DNA of 64,000 nucleotides from Saccharopolyspora indica (GCF_027853965.1 NZ_JAQGLB010000001.1:434001-498000); one strand, 5' to 3'. Shown: positions 25,666 to 33,941, counted from the first letter of the stretch. A program made the numbers and translations. Notes: generated from the letters alone by a model not told the origin.

Positions 25666-27026
25666 CCGAGGAGACCTCCCACGACAACCGCCGCCAGGTC
25701 CTGTACTGGCGGTTGCTGGCCCGGCTCTTCGACCGCGAGGAGCAGGCGGGCCTGGAATCGGCGAGCCTGGCCGTCGTCGAGGACATCGGGCTGCCCGCGG
25801 CACTGCTGGACCCGCGCACCTCGGTCGACTCGATCGTGCAGCGCCACCCCGAACTGGCCGCCGAGTTCGACGGGCTGATGGCACCCGAGTCCACATCGGA
25901 CGAACGGGATCGGGCCGCCGAGGTGCGGCGGGCGGCGCTGGTCTCGAAGGTGCTGCTCAACGTCTTCGACACCGGATCCGGCGCGGTCACCGCCGAGCAG
26001 CTCTCCCGCTGGCAGTCCGATGCGGGCTGGATGGAGCGCGCGCTGGGCTGCGGCCCCGGCGAGCTGCGCGGCGGTCGCACCGCCGGGACCGGCACGGGGC
26101 AGGGCGGCCCGACCCCCGACCTCTCCCGGCTGATCCCGGAGATCGGCCCCGAACTCGGTGCCATCGAAGCGGATCTGGTCGACCGCATGCAGCTGCGCGA
26201 GGTGCTGGCCGATCCCGACCTCGCCGCGCAGCTGACCCCGAGCATGTCGCTGATCGAGCAGCTGCTGCGGGACAAGGACAACCTGTCCGGGGTGGCGCTG
26301 GCCAACGCCAAGGACCTGATCCGGCGGTTCGTCGACGAGGTGGCGCAGGTGCTGCGCACCCAGGTGGCGCAGGCCCCGGTCGGCGAGCTGGACCGGTCGG
26401 TGCCGCCGAAGCGGGTCTTCCGCAACCTCGACCTCGACCGCACGATCTGGAAGAACCTCACCAACTGGGACCCGGAGGAGCAGCGGCTCTACGTCGACCG
26501 CCTCTTCTACCGGCGCACCGCCCGCAAGACGACGCCGCAGCGGCTGATCGTGGTCGTCGACCAGTCCGGTTCGATGGTCGACTCGATGGTGAACTGCACC
26601 ATCCTCGCCTCGATCTTCGCCGGGCTGCCGAAGGTCGACGTGCACCTGATCGCCTACGACACCCGGGCGCTGGACCTCACCCCGTGGGTGCACGACCCGT
26701 TCGAGACGCTGCTGCGCACCCAGCTCGGCGGCGGCACCAACGGCGAGGTCGCCATGGCGCTGGCCCAGCCCAAGATCGCCGAACCGCGCAACACCGTGGT
26801 GGTGTGGATCTCCGACTTCTACGAGTGGTCGGCCGAACCGCTGTTCAACAGCATGGCCGCCATCCACCGCTCCGGAGCCAAGTTCATCCCGGTCGGCTCG
26901 GTGACCAGCTCCGGCCGCGGCAGCGTCAACCCGTGGTTCCGGGAGCGCTTCAAGGACCTGGGCGCACCGGTGATCTCCGGCCACATCCGCAAGCTCGTCG
27001 AAGAGCTCAAGACGTTCCTGGCCTGA
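25662..27026 (+). CDS. vWA-domain protein (MIDAS intact), MoxR partner
   Basis: The 454-residue protein has a helical N-terminal half (1-290) and a C-terminal von Willebrand A domain. The MIDAS motif is complete: DQSGSM at 300-305, a downstream GGGTNGEVAMAL threonine motif and a WISDFYEW aspartate motif. The domain is therefore probably metal-binding, unlike the degenerate one in the 2977-7380 protein. An ATGA overlap couples it to the preceding gene, and a MoxR ATPase follows 45 nt later. MoxR-vWA pairs act as ATP-driven chaperones that insert metals or remodel complexes; which applies here is unknown. Confidence 0.92.
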   Translation: MTEETSHDNRRQVLYWRLLARLFDREEQAGLESASLAVVEDIGLPAALLDPRTSVDSIVQRHPELAAEFDGLMAPESTSDERDRAAEVRRAALVSKVLLNVFDTGSGAVTAEQLSRWQSDAGWMERALGCGPGELRGGRTAGTGTGQGGPTPDLSRLIPEIGPELGAIEADLVDRMQLREVLADPDLAAQLTPSMSLIEQLLRDKDNLSGVALANAKDLIRRFVDEVAQVLRTQVAQAPVGELDRSVPPKRVFRNLDLDRTIWKNLTNWDPEEQRLYVDRLFYRRTARKTTPQRLIVVVDQSGSMVDSMVNCTILASIFAGLPKVDVHLIAYDTRALDLTPWVHDPFETLLRTQLGGGTNGEVAMALAQPKIAEPRNTVVVWISDFYEWSAEPLFNSMAAIHRSGAKFIPVGSVTSSGRGSVNPWFRERFKDLGAPVISGHIRKLVEELKTFLA

Positions 27027-27071
27027 CCGCCAGACCTCCCCGCCGAAAGCACCCCAGAAAGGCCTTCCCAC

Positions 27072-28184
27072 ATGTCCGACCTGCTGCGCGCGCCCGCCGA
27101 GATCAAGTACGCCGAGGAGCTGGACTGGCTGGAGTCCGTCGACGACGGCCCCAAACCCTTCGCCTGGCGGCTCTCGCCGAAGATGGTCCGGCTGTTCATC
27201 CTCGGTTCCGAGCGCGCCGACGGCCTCGACCGGGAGGTCGCGCAGAAGTGGTTCGGCGACCGCAGCTTCGTCGAGCGCGCCATCGTCACGCTGGCCTCCG
27301 ACCGCGGCCTGCTGCTCATCGGTGATCCCGGCACCGGCAAGAGCTGGCTGGCCGAGCTGCTGTCCGCGGCGATCAGCCGGAACTCGACGCTGGTCGTGCA
27401 GGGCACCGCGGGCACCACCGAGGACCAGATCAAGTACTCGTGGAACGTGTCCATGGTCATCGCCAAGGGCCAGTCGCGGGAGTCGATGATCCCCTCGCCG
27501 ATCATGACCGCGATGGAGGCGGGCGCCGTCGGCCGGTTCGAGGAGCTCACCCGCTCCACCAGCGACGTGCAGGACGCGCTGATCTCCATCCTGTCCGAGA
27601 AGTACATCTCGGTGCCCGAGCTCGACGACGACAACATCGTCTTCGCCAAGCCCGGGTTCTCCATCATCGCCACCGCCAACAGCCGGGACCGCGGCGTCAA
27701 CGACCTGTCCTCGGCGCTCAAGCGCCGCTTCAACTTCGTGCGCATCCCGGTGGTGACGAACAAGAAGAGCGAAGCCGAGATCGTCCGCTTCCGCACCGAG
27801 GAGCTGCTGCGCCGCCACCAGATCGAGCTGGACGTGCCGCCGACGCTGCTGGACGTGCTGCTGCGCAGCTTCGCCGACCTGCGCGATTCGGCGGCCGCGG
27901 CGGGCAGCGACGACGAGAAGCTGGAGTCCGCGCTGTCCACCGCCGAGCAGATCGGCGTGCTCGAGGACGCCATCCTGCACAGCAACTTCTTCGGCCAGCG
28001 CGAGCTGACCGCCCGCACCCTGGCGTCCTCGCTCGTCGGATCGCTGGCCCGCCGCGAACCGGAGGACCTGGCGATCCTCAACAAGTACCTGCACGGCGTC
28101 GTCGAACCGCGCAGCAAGGAGGAGGGCGGATCCTGGCCGGAGTTCCTGGAGGGCGGCCGCGACGCGATCGCCACGTTGTCATGA
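27072..28184 (+). CDS. MoxR-type AAA+ ATPase (second system)
   Basis: The 370-residue AAA+ ATPase has Walker A GDPGTGKS at residues 84-91, a MoxR-like insert FEELTRSTSDVQDALISILS, a sensor-1 region FSIIATANSRDRGVNDLS and a second-region arginine motif SALKRRFNF. The classic DExx Walker B is replaced by GRFEELTR, a variation seen in this MoxR branch. It differs strongly from the MoxR at 1866-2975, so the two are separate lineages, not a recent duplicate. Its stop overlaps the next ATG by four bases. It is the predicted motor of the SWIM-vWA-DUF5682 module. Confidence 0.92.
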   Translation: MSDLLRAPAEIKYAEELDWLESVDDGPKPFAWRLSPKMVRLFILGSERADGLDREVAQKWFGDRSFVERAIVTLASDRGLLLIGDPGTGKSWLAELLSAAISRNSTLVVQGTAGTTEDQIKYSWNVSMVIAKGQSRESMIPSPIMTAMEAGAVGRFEELTRSTSDVQDALISILSEKYISVPELDDDNIVFAKPGFSIIATANSRDRGVNDLSSALKRRFNFVRIPVVTNKKSEAEIVRFRTEELLRRHQIELDVPPTLLDVLLRSFADLRDSAAAAGSDDEKLESALSTAEQIGVLEDAILHSNFFGQRELTARTLASSLVGSLARREPEDLAILNKYLHGVVEPRSKEEGGSWPEFLEGGRDAIATLS

Positions 28185-30928
28185 GCGGGGCCGACGAAGG
28201 CGCCTTCGGGGCGCTGCGGGGGCAGCTGCAGGAAGCCGCCGCGACGTTCGCCGACGGGCCCGGCGCGCTGGAGGACATCCTGCTGGGCATCGTCGACGAC
28301 GTCGACCGGGCTTGCCGGGAACCGCTGGAGATCTTCCCGGTGTGCCACCACTCGCCGGCCTCGGCGATCGCGATGGCGCGGCGGCTGCGGCAGAAGCAGC
28401 CGAAGGTGATCTACCTGGAGCTGTGCGAGGACATGGCTCCGCTGCTGACCGAGCTGCGCAACTGCAAGCTCCCGGTGGCGGTGCAGGCCTTCGCCACCGA
28501 GGTCGACGGCTTCCCGCTGGAGTGGTCGCCGCTGTCGGTGGTCGCCCCGATCACCGAGGCCTCGGCGGAGTACCAGGCGATCGCCTACGCGCTGGACACC
28601 CCGGGAGTGGAGCTCGTCCTGGTCGACCGCTCCTCGGACCACGTCTTCCAGTGGGACGAGCGCCGGGCGGAACCGGCCGCGGAGGAGGCCGGTCTGCACG
28701 GTGACGCCGTCGGCGTGGAGCTCGGCGACCTGCGGCCCCGCTTCGCCGAGCTGGAGGAGCACCTGCTGCGCCACGGCAAGGTGCGGCACTGGTCGGAGTG
28801 GTGGCACCAGTACGTGGAGCTGCCGCTCGGCGACAGCGACCACGACACCTACCGGCAGGTGATGCTGCTGATCGGCAGCCTGTTCCGGCGGCTGGCACCG
28901 GGCGACGAGCACCGCGTGCGGGTCGACGAGGACCGCGAGCGCTACATGTGGACCCGGATGCGCGAGCACCTGGCCCGCACCGGCACCGATCCGGCGGACT
29001 GCCTCCACGTCTGCGGCGCGTTCCACGCGGCCAGCCGCGTGGAGGAGTTCGGCGTGCACGGCACCGGCGGCTTCGAGATCGGCCCGCGCACCGCGACCAA
29101 GTGGCAGCACGGCCTGATCCCCTCCAGCAACGCGGCGATCGAGGCGCAGTTCGGCCTGGCCTCCGGATCGGTGTCGATCGCGGCGACGGAGTGGGCGAAG
29201 AACCTCAAGCGCACCCGCGTGCAGCCGTTCCGGCTGGAAGGCCAGGCCGGGACCAGGAAGACGTCGAAGAAGCAGTCGGCGCCGCCCGTCCCCGAACCGG
29301 AATCCGCACCCGCGGACAAGCTCTCGGGCTTCCTGCGGCGCCCACCGGTGCTCGACCGCCTGGACGAGGCCGAACTGCTGGCCTGGTCGGTGGACGTCGT
29401 GCGCGCCGCGCGGCGCAACGGCTACCTGGCCTCCACGGCGGATGCCATCGCGGTGTTCGAGACGTCGATCCTGCTGGCCGGGATGCGCGACCGGGCCAAG
29501 CCCACGCCGTACGACTTCCAGGACGCCGCGATCACCTGCATCGAGAAGGACGTCGTGCCGGGCCGCCGCGACGTGCGCCGCCTCGTGGAGATCATGATGG
29601 GCGGCGACCGGATCGGGCAGGTCGGCTACGACTCGCTGCCACCGCTGGCGCGCGACGTGCACGACCGGCTCGCGCCGCTGAACCTCAAGCTCGAGCAGCG
29701 CGGCGTGCAGCGCGCGCTGCTGGACATCGCCTCCCAGCCGGAACTCGCGCAGTGCTCCGACGTCCTGTGGATGCTGCACCGGCTGATGCCGCGCGGCGCG
29801 GCGCGGCCGATCATGGGCGAGCGCAGCCTCGGCGAGAAACCCATCCAGGAGTCGTGGGACCTGGCGCTGGGCACGCACCAGCGGGCGCTCATCGAACTCG
29901 GCTACGAGGGCGTCAGCATCGAGCAGGTGCTGGAGCAGCGACTCCGCGCCGCGGCCTACGCCCCCGCGGCGACGGCGGCGACGGTGCTGGAAGCGGTCGA
30001 GGACGCGACGCTGTACCTGCGCAGCTCGCGTCTCGCCAACGAGCTGGGCACGCGGGCGCTGGAAGTCCTCGCCACCGAGCGCAGCGTCGACGGCGCGCCC
30101 GAGGTCCTGCGCCGCGTCCGCCGTCTCCTGGCGTTCTACCGGACCAGCGAACCGGTGCTGCCGCAGTGGATCGAGTCGTTCGTCAAGACCGGCTACGCCC
30201 ACTACTGCACCCTGCTGCCGACGGCGTTCACCGACGAGGACGCGACCGTCGACCAGGTCGCGGCGATGCTGGGATTCCTGTTCAACATGGAAGCCCTGGC
30301 GCTGTCGCTGGGCTGCGACCGGACCCAGCTGGAGCTGGCGTTCGCCCAGTCCCACCCGGGGGAACCGGAGAAGCTGGCGCTGCTGTGGGCGGCGCAGGTG
30401 CAGCTCGGCGAGCTCTCCAGGGCCGATCTCCGCCGGCGCTGCGCCGAGCTGCTCGGCAACCCGCTGGTGGTGCCCGGCTATCCGCGCTACCTCAGCGGAT
30501 TCCTGCACGCCCTGGAACCGGTGCCGAGCCTGGCCGACTTCGTGGTGGAGGCGGTGTCGAACGCCTTCCGCGTGCTGCCGGACCCGGTCCTGCTGCCGTG
30601 GCTGCCGAAGCTGATCACCACGTTGCGCTCGGGCGGAGCGGAGCTGGCACCGCTGCTGATCCGCGAAGCGGGCCGGATCTTCCCAGGCGCCCTCGCGGCG
30701 CTGGACGAGTGGACTCCGCCGTGGCTGGCCGAACCCGCCGAACCGGTGCTCCCGCCGCGCGGTGGCGGCGGTGCCGCGCTGCTGGCCGCCCACCCGGCGA
30801 CCTGCGACGCGGTGGCGGACCTGCTGGGCTGCACCGGGCAGTGGCGGCAGCCCGAGCCGGGCGGAGCGCTGCTGCTGGACCGCCACCCCGGCACGGCGCT
30901 GGCCCTCCAGCGGCTGCTCGCTCTGTGA
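28181..30928 (+). CDS. DUF5682-type protein
   Basis: The 915-residue cytosolic protein opens with EIFPVCHHSPASAIAMARRL (H56-H57). This corresponds to the HHSP motif that marks DUF5682 proteins, followed by VIYLELCEDMAPLL. Further histidine/acidic motifs include GAFHAASR and a W-rich NYL-type central helix. The HHS plus ELCED arrangement recalls EreA/ChaN-type hydrolases, but I cannot confirm that relationship. The rest is mostly helical. The ATG overlaps the MoxR stop by four bases, and a strong hairpin follows the stop. It is likely the effector or core of the module; its substrate is unknown. Confidence 0.82.
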   Translation: MSGADEGAFGALRGQLQEAAATFADGPGALEDILLGIVDDVDRACREPLEIFPVCHHSPASAIAMARRLRQKQPKVIYLELCEDMAPLLTELRNCKLPVAVQAFATEVDGFPLEWSPLSVVAPITEASAEYQAIAYALDTPGVELVLVDRSSDHVFQWDERRAEPAAEEAGLHGDAVGVELGDLRPRFAELEEHLLRHGKVRHWSEWWHQYVELPLGDSDHDTYRQVMLLIGSLFRRLAPGDEHRVRVDEDRERYMWTRMREHLARTGTDPADCLHVCGAFHAASRVEEFGVHGTGGFEIGPRTATKWQHGLIPSSNAAIEAQFGLASGSVSIAATEWAKNLKRTRVQPFRLEGQAGTRKTSKKQSAPPVPEPESAPADKLSGFLRRPPVLDRLDEAELLAWSVDVVRAARRNGYLASTADAIAVFETSILLAGMRDRAKPTPYDFQDAAITCIEKDVVPGRRDVRRLVEIMMGGDRIGQVGYDSLPPLARDVHDRLAPLNLKLEQRGVQRALLDIASQPELAQCSDVLWMLHRLMPRGAARPIMGERSLGEKPIQESWDLALGTHQRALIELGYEGVSIEQVLEQRLRAAAYAPAATAATVLEAVEDATLYLRSSRLANELGTRALEVLATERSVDGAPEVLRRVRRLLAFYRTSEPVLPQWIESFVKTGYAHYCTLLPTAFTDEDATVDQVAAMLGFLFNMEALALSLGCDRTQLELAFAQSHPGEPEKLALLWAAQVQLGELSRADLRRRCAELLGNPLVVPGYPRYLSGFLHALEPVPSLADFVVEAVSNAFRVLPDPVLLPWLPKLITTLRSGGAELAPLLIREAGRIFPGALAALDEWTPPWLAEPAEPVLPPRGGGGAALLAAHPATCDAVADLLGCTGQWRQPEPGGALLLDRHPGTALALQRLLAL

Positions 30929-30931
30929 TGC

Positions 30932-30959
30932 GTGGTGCCCCCGCTGCCGGGGGCACCAC
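30932..30959. terminator. Bidirectional hairpin terminator
   Basis: Perfect 11-bp arms (GTGGTGCCCCC at 30932-30942 and GGGGGCACCAC at 30949-30959) enclose a six-base loop. The hairpin lies between the convergent ends of the DUF5682 gene and the phytase-like pseudogene. It lacks a U-tract, as is usual in actinobacteria. Confidence 0.8.
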
Positions 30960-30962
30960 ACC

Positions 30963-31640
30963 TCAGCTCTCGCCGGGGAGGGCGAGCGCGATGATCTGGG
31001 TGGTCAGCTGCGGGCCCCAGGTCATGCCCTCGATGTTGTCCACCGTGGACAGTTCCAGGTCGTGGAAGTCGACGATCAGCCGCTTGCGCATCGGCTGGAC
31101 CGGCCGGTCGGCGAGGGAGTCCACGCGCTGGACGTCGGTGGCGCCGGTGGTCGTGGCCTCGAACAGCCGCACCTTGAAGCCGGTGCCCTCGACGTAGGTC
31201 CGCTCCAGCACGAGGAAGCGGTCCGGATCGTCCGGGTGGGCGAGGATGGCGGGAACCCCGGTGTCGGGCCGCCTGCCGCCCGGCGGCGGCGAGGTGAAGA
31301 CCGGCTCGATCGGGTAGGCGTACTGGCCGAGCACCTCCCCGGTCCTGGTCTGCGCGGTGACCCGGGCCAGTGCGCCGCGCTCGGTGGTCGGCAGCGGGCC
31401 GTCCTGGATCAGCGGTCCTTCCAGGGCGCTGGTGAGCACCGATCCGGTCGGGTCGAAGGCGATGGCTTCCAGGACCAGGTTCCGCCGCGGCCCGCGCTCG
31501 TGCGGGGTGATCTCGTAGTTCGGCGGCAGGCGGTGCTCGCCGAGGTGCCGGTGAGCAGCAGCGGCGCGCAGCGGGCAGCCACGACCGGGATGCCCTCCAT
31601 CGTGTGGCCGCAGTCGCCGATGTGGTTGATCCCGCGGGAT
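30963..31640 (-). pseudogene. Esterase-like phytase-family protein, truncated and frameshifted
   Basis: The reading frame ending at 30963 encodes the C-terminal part of an esterase-like phytase-family protein (NYEITPHERGPRRNLVLEAI, then YPIEPVF, FLVLERTYVEG, DNIEGMTWG). Followed upstream, homology changes frame near position 31548. APLLLTG is in one frame and HLGEHRLPPNYE in another, although these should be contiguous. Beyond about 31640 the N-terminal half is missing, replaced by a hairpin and a small unrelated gene. A GTG at 31439 could start a 158-residue piece, but it lacks the N-terminal half of the propeller-like domain. I call it a decayed gene. A sequencing error would explain the frameshift but not the truncation. 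Confidence 0.65.
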
Positions 31641-31665
31641 CCCGGTCCGGTTTCGCGGCAGGTCG

Positions 31666-31717
31666 CCTGCTGTGCGCGTTTCGGGGCGTTATAGGACCCC
31701 GGAGCGCGCACAGCAGG
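31666..31717. terminator. Long hairpin (21-bp stem), terminator candidate
   Basis: Arms 31666-31686 and 31697-31717 pair over 21 bp with only two G-U wobbles around a ten-base loop. The outer 12 bases (CCTGCTGTGCGC and its complement) are perfect. It sits directly after the stop of the small minus-strand gene at 31724 and upstream of the phytase-like remnant. It may terminate that gene or be a relic of the event that truncated the remnant. Confidence 0.6.
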
Positions 31718-31723
31718 TGCGGT

Positions 31724-31918
31724 TCAGCGGGTGGCCGGGGTCCCGGCGGCTGGCAGGTCCTGCTGGATCGCCACCCGGTAGGCGGCCAGGATCCGGTCGA
31801 GGCGATCGCGGGCGATCCGGGCCTCCCGCTCGTCGGAGCCGATGCCGATGTGCGCGCACACGGCCTTCGTCGCGCCCGGCTGGAACCGTGGCTGATCGAC
31901 CTCGTCCATGCCCCGCAT
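31724..31918 (-). CDS. Small hypothetical protein
   Basis: The possible 64-residue protein starts at an ATG at 31918 (a second ATG at 31909 is equally plausible). The C-terminal half is predicted helical and charged (GSDEREARIARDRLDRILAA). No domain is recognised. It is divergent from the ArsR-like gene across the palindromic operator, and the hairpin at 31666-31717 follows its stop. Those two facts are the main support; there is no strong ribosome binding site. Confidence 0.42.
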   Translation of the reverse strand: MRGMDEVDQPRFQPGATKAVCAHIGIGSDEREARIARDRLDRILAAYRVAIQQDLPAAGTPATR

Positions 31919-31980
31919 GGTGGCAGAGGCGCCTGATGGCGCGCCGACCGGCTGCCCCGAACAGGTTGCGGGGGGCCGGG

Positions 31981-32032
31981 TTGATCGTTCGACAATTCCC
32001 GCACTATTATCGTGCGGAAATTGTCGAACGAT
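31981..32032 (+). promoter_or_regulatory. Promoter with overlapping long palindromic operator for the ArsR-like gene
   Basis: TTGATC (31981-31986) and TATTAT (32005-32010), 18 bp apart, make a good sigma-70-type promoter pointing at the regulator gene. A palindrome with 21-base arms (31984-32004 and 32012-32032, one mismatch) is centred on the -10 hexamer. Bound regulator would block RNA polymerase, so negative autoregulation and control of the downstream exporter is the obvious reading. Confidence 0.75.
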
Positions 32033-32046
32033 GAGAGGTGGTCCGG

Positions 32047-32385
32047 ATGTCTCCGTCACGGGTGTACGAGCACCCCGCGACCGAGGAGATCGCGATCCCG
32101 CGCGTGCTGTTCGCGCTGAGCGAGCCGCTGCGGCTGTCGATGGTGCGGATGCTCGCCGAGCGCGGTGAGCTCGACAGCATCGAGCTGGGGCCGGACCTGC
32201 CCCGGTCGACGCTGACGCACCACACCGGGCTCCTGCGCGAATCCGGCGTCGTGTTCGTCCGCGCGGAGGGGCGCAAGTGCATGATCAAGTTGCGCCGCGA
32301 GGACCTGGACGCCCGCTTCCCGGGGCTGATCGACACGGTGCTGAGCGGATACCAGGACTCCGCGCCGGCGAAGGAGGACGCATGA
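32047..32385 (+). CDS. ArsR-like winged-helix transcriptional regulator
   Basis: The 112-residue protein has an ArsR-type winged helix: ALSEPLRLSMVRMLAERGEL, then the recognition helix region PRSTLTHHTGLLRESGVV, and a wing VRAEGRKCMIKL. There is no obvious metal-binding CxC or H pair, so it probably senses a small molecule. The ATG at 32047 is used; a GTG at 32038 would add three residues. A perfect palindrome covers its promoter. It ends with an ATGA overlap into a short ORF that leads to the MFS exporter, so regulator and exporter form one operon. Confidence 0.88.
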   Translation: MSPSRVYEHPATEEIAIPRVLFALSEPLRLSMVRMLAERGELDSIELGPDLPRSTLTHHTGLLRESGVVFVRAEGRKCMIKLRREDLDARFPGLIDTVLSGYQDSAPAKEDA

Positions 32386-32543
32386 CACTCCTCGTGTCAA
32401 CCGGAGTGCTGCTCAACCGCACCTCAGGGGACCGTGATGCAACCCGGCCACAAGGAACCCCCGCAACGCAAGATCATCCGAGAACGCAACCGCCACTGAA
32501 AATCGTGGAGAGGCGGAACAGGGAGAGGCGGGACCGCGCATGA
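32382..32543 (+). CDS. Short coupled ORF between regulator and exporter (possible insert)
   Basis: The 53-codon ORF starts at an ATG that overlaps the ArsR stop (ATGA), with AAGGAGG four bases upstream, the best ribosome binding site nearby. It ends by ATGA overlap with the exporter start. The product is basic at its C-terminus (KIVERRNRERRDRA) and has no recognised domain. In another frame, an ATG at 32437 with AGGGG five bases upstream encodes a 20-residue basic peptide to 32499, which could be a leader peptide. The ORF may be a by-product of an inserted repeat (see the repeat feature) that separated regulator and exporter. Confidence 0.4.
   Translation: MTLLVSTGVLLNRTSGDRDATRPQGTPATQDHPRTQPPLKIVERRNRERRDRA
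32386..32543. repeat. Possible 158-bp insert with direct-repeat ends; copy A of a short dispersed repeat
   Basis: CGCATGA occurs at both ends (32379-32385 and 32537-32543), as a target duplication would. The inner part 32418-32451 matches 43588-43621 at 30 of 34 bases. Further similarity (AAATCG, GGAG, GGCGG) follows in both copies. A small stem CCAC/GTGG around GAAAATC has a compensating CCGC/GCGG version in the other copy. Confidence 0.45.
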
Positions 32544-33721
32544 TCCGCCGGGTGTGGCCACTGGTGGCCGCCGCCGTCGCGTTGGGGATCGACGCCTACG
32601 TCCTCGCCGGAGTGCTGCCCGCGATCGCCGATTCGCTGGCCACCACCGCGGCCGCGGTCGGACTCGGGGTGACGGCCTTCACCGCCGCCTACGCGTTGGC
32701 CGGACCGCTGCTGTCGGGGATGCTGACCCGGGGAAGCACCGCCGGTGCGCTGCTGATCGCGCTCGGTGTGTTCAACCTGGGCAACCTCATCACCGTGCTC
32801 GCGCCGGGCGTCGAAGTGTTCTTCGCCTCCCGCGTGGTCGCAGGCGCGGGCGCCGGGGTGCTCACGGCGGTGGCCACGGCGACGGCCGCCGCCATGGTCG
32901 CCGACCACGAACGCGGCCGGGCGATGGCGATGGTGACCTTCGGCCTGTCCACCGGGACGGTGGCCGGAGTGCCGGCCGGGGTGATCATCGGTGACCGGCT
33001 GAACTGGCGGTGGACCATGGGACTGGTCGTGGCCGTCGGCGTCCTGAGCATGATCACCCTGGCCCTCCGGGCGCGGGTGATCCCGGCGCTGCCTGCCTCG
33101 CGCGGACCGGCCTTCGGGGTGCTGCGCTCGTCGCGGACGGTCATCGGGGTCCTCGCGGTGTTCCTGCTAGGCGGGGCCAGCCTCGGGCTCTACACCTACC
33201 TGCTGCCGATGGCCGAGGCGCGAGGGCTCCAGGGCTGGGGCTTCGCGCTGGTGTGGGCGTGGGGCATCGGCGGTGTCGCCGGCGCCGCTCTGATCGGCAG
33301 GCCGCTGGACGCCTTCGGGCCGCGCGTGCTGCTGATCGTCCTGCCCGCGGTGCTGCTGGCCGCGTTCGCGGCGATCTGGGTGTTCGACTCCCCGGTCGTG
33401 TGGCTGGCCGCGGCGGCCCTGTGGGGTGCGGCCGGGTGGTCGAGCGTGCCCACCTTGCAGCAGGCGCTCACCCGCGACCGGCCCGAGCAGGCCATGCCGG
33501 TCGTCGCGTTCCAGATGGCCGCGATGTACCTCGGCTCCGCCGCCGGAGCGGCCGCGGGCAGCAGCCTGCTCGCGGCCGGGACCAGTCCCGGCGACCTCGC
33601 CGGGTGGACGCTGATCCCCGCAGCGCTGGGGATCCTGCTCACCGGGTGGCTCGGCATCGGTTCGCCCCGGCTCCGGGCGGAGCACCGGAGCGCCGAACCC
33701 GCGTGCGAAGCCGCGGCCTAG
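32540..33721 (+). CDS. MFS drug-type exporter (12 TM, DHA1-like)
   Basis: The 393-residue membrane protein has about 12 TM helices and fits the DHA1 group that includes Cmx/CmlR chloramphenicol exporters and AraJ/PbuE-like proteins. TM1 reads ALGIDAYVLAGVLPAIADSL, with the D-A-Y-V pattern of that group. Motif-C-like GTVAGVPAGVIIGDRLNWRW is in TM5. It overlaps the preceding short ORF (ATGA), and GGGAGAGG lies 12 bases upstream. Coupling to an ArsR-like repressor predicts induction by its own substrate. The substrate is not predictable with confidence. Confidence 0.88.
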   Translation: MIRRVWPLVAAAVALGIDAYVLAGVLPAIADSLATTAAAVGLGVTAFTAAYALAGPLLSGMLTRGSTAGALLIALGVFNLGNLITVLAPGVEVFFASRVVAGAGAGVLTAVATATAAAMVADHERGRAMAMVTFGLSTGTVAGVPAGVIIGDRLNWRWTMGLVVAVGVLSMITLALRARVIPALPASRGPAFGVLRSSRTVIGVLAVFLLGGASLGLYTYLLPMAEARGLQGWGFALVWAWGIGGVAGAALIGRPLDAFGPRVLLIVLPAVLLAAFAAIWVFDSPVVWLAAAALWGAAGWSSVPTLQQALTRDRPEQAMPVVAFQMAAMYLGSAAGAAAGSSLLAAGTSPGDLAGWTLIPAALGILLTGWLGIGSPRLRAEHRSAEPACEAAA

Positions 33722-33941
33722 CGAGCGCTCGCCCGGAAGGCGCGGGTGTCTCCCGCGCCTTCCGGGCGTTGTGTCCTGATTGGACAGAATGGTTCGTCGA
33801 TCCTCGCCGAGGACGTCGGCCGCTGTGAGCGATCGAACACCGGTGCGCCCTCCTGGGAGCCGGTTCGCCCTGGCGGTGGAGTCCGCGGCGCGTGAGGATG
33901 GTCTGGCACGACGACCGCACCTCAGGAGAAGGCTGGTTCTC

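Noticed and set aside
26819-30961. Open frame of 1380 codons opposite the MoxR/DUF5682 genes
   Set aside because: It is a shadow of two well-supported genes; the translated sequence is low-complexity.
30963-31439. Intact 158-residue gene from the GTG at 31439
   Set aside because: It would represent only the C-terminal part of a phytase-like fold, and homology continues upstream in another frame, so a pseudogene is the better call.
32424-32530. Possible cobalamin-type riboswitch because of CCCGCAACG and GCCACTG strings
   Set aside because: The order and spacing of the conserved cobalamin-riboswitch blocks do not fit, and the related sequence at 43564-43650 lacks GCCACTG. A translated short ORF or inserted repeat explains the region better.
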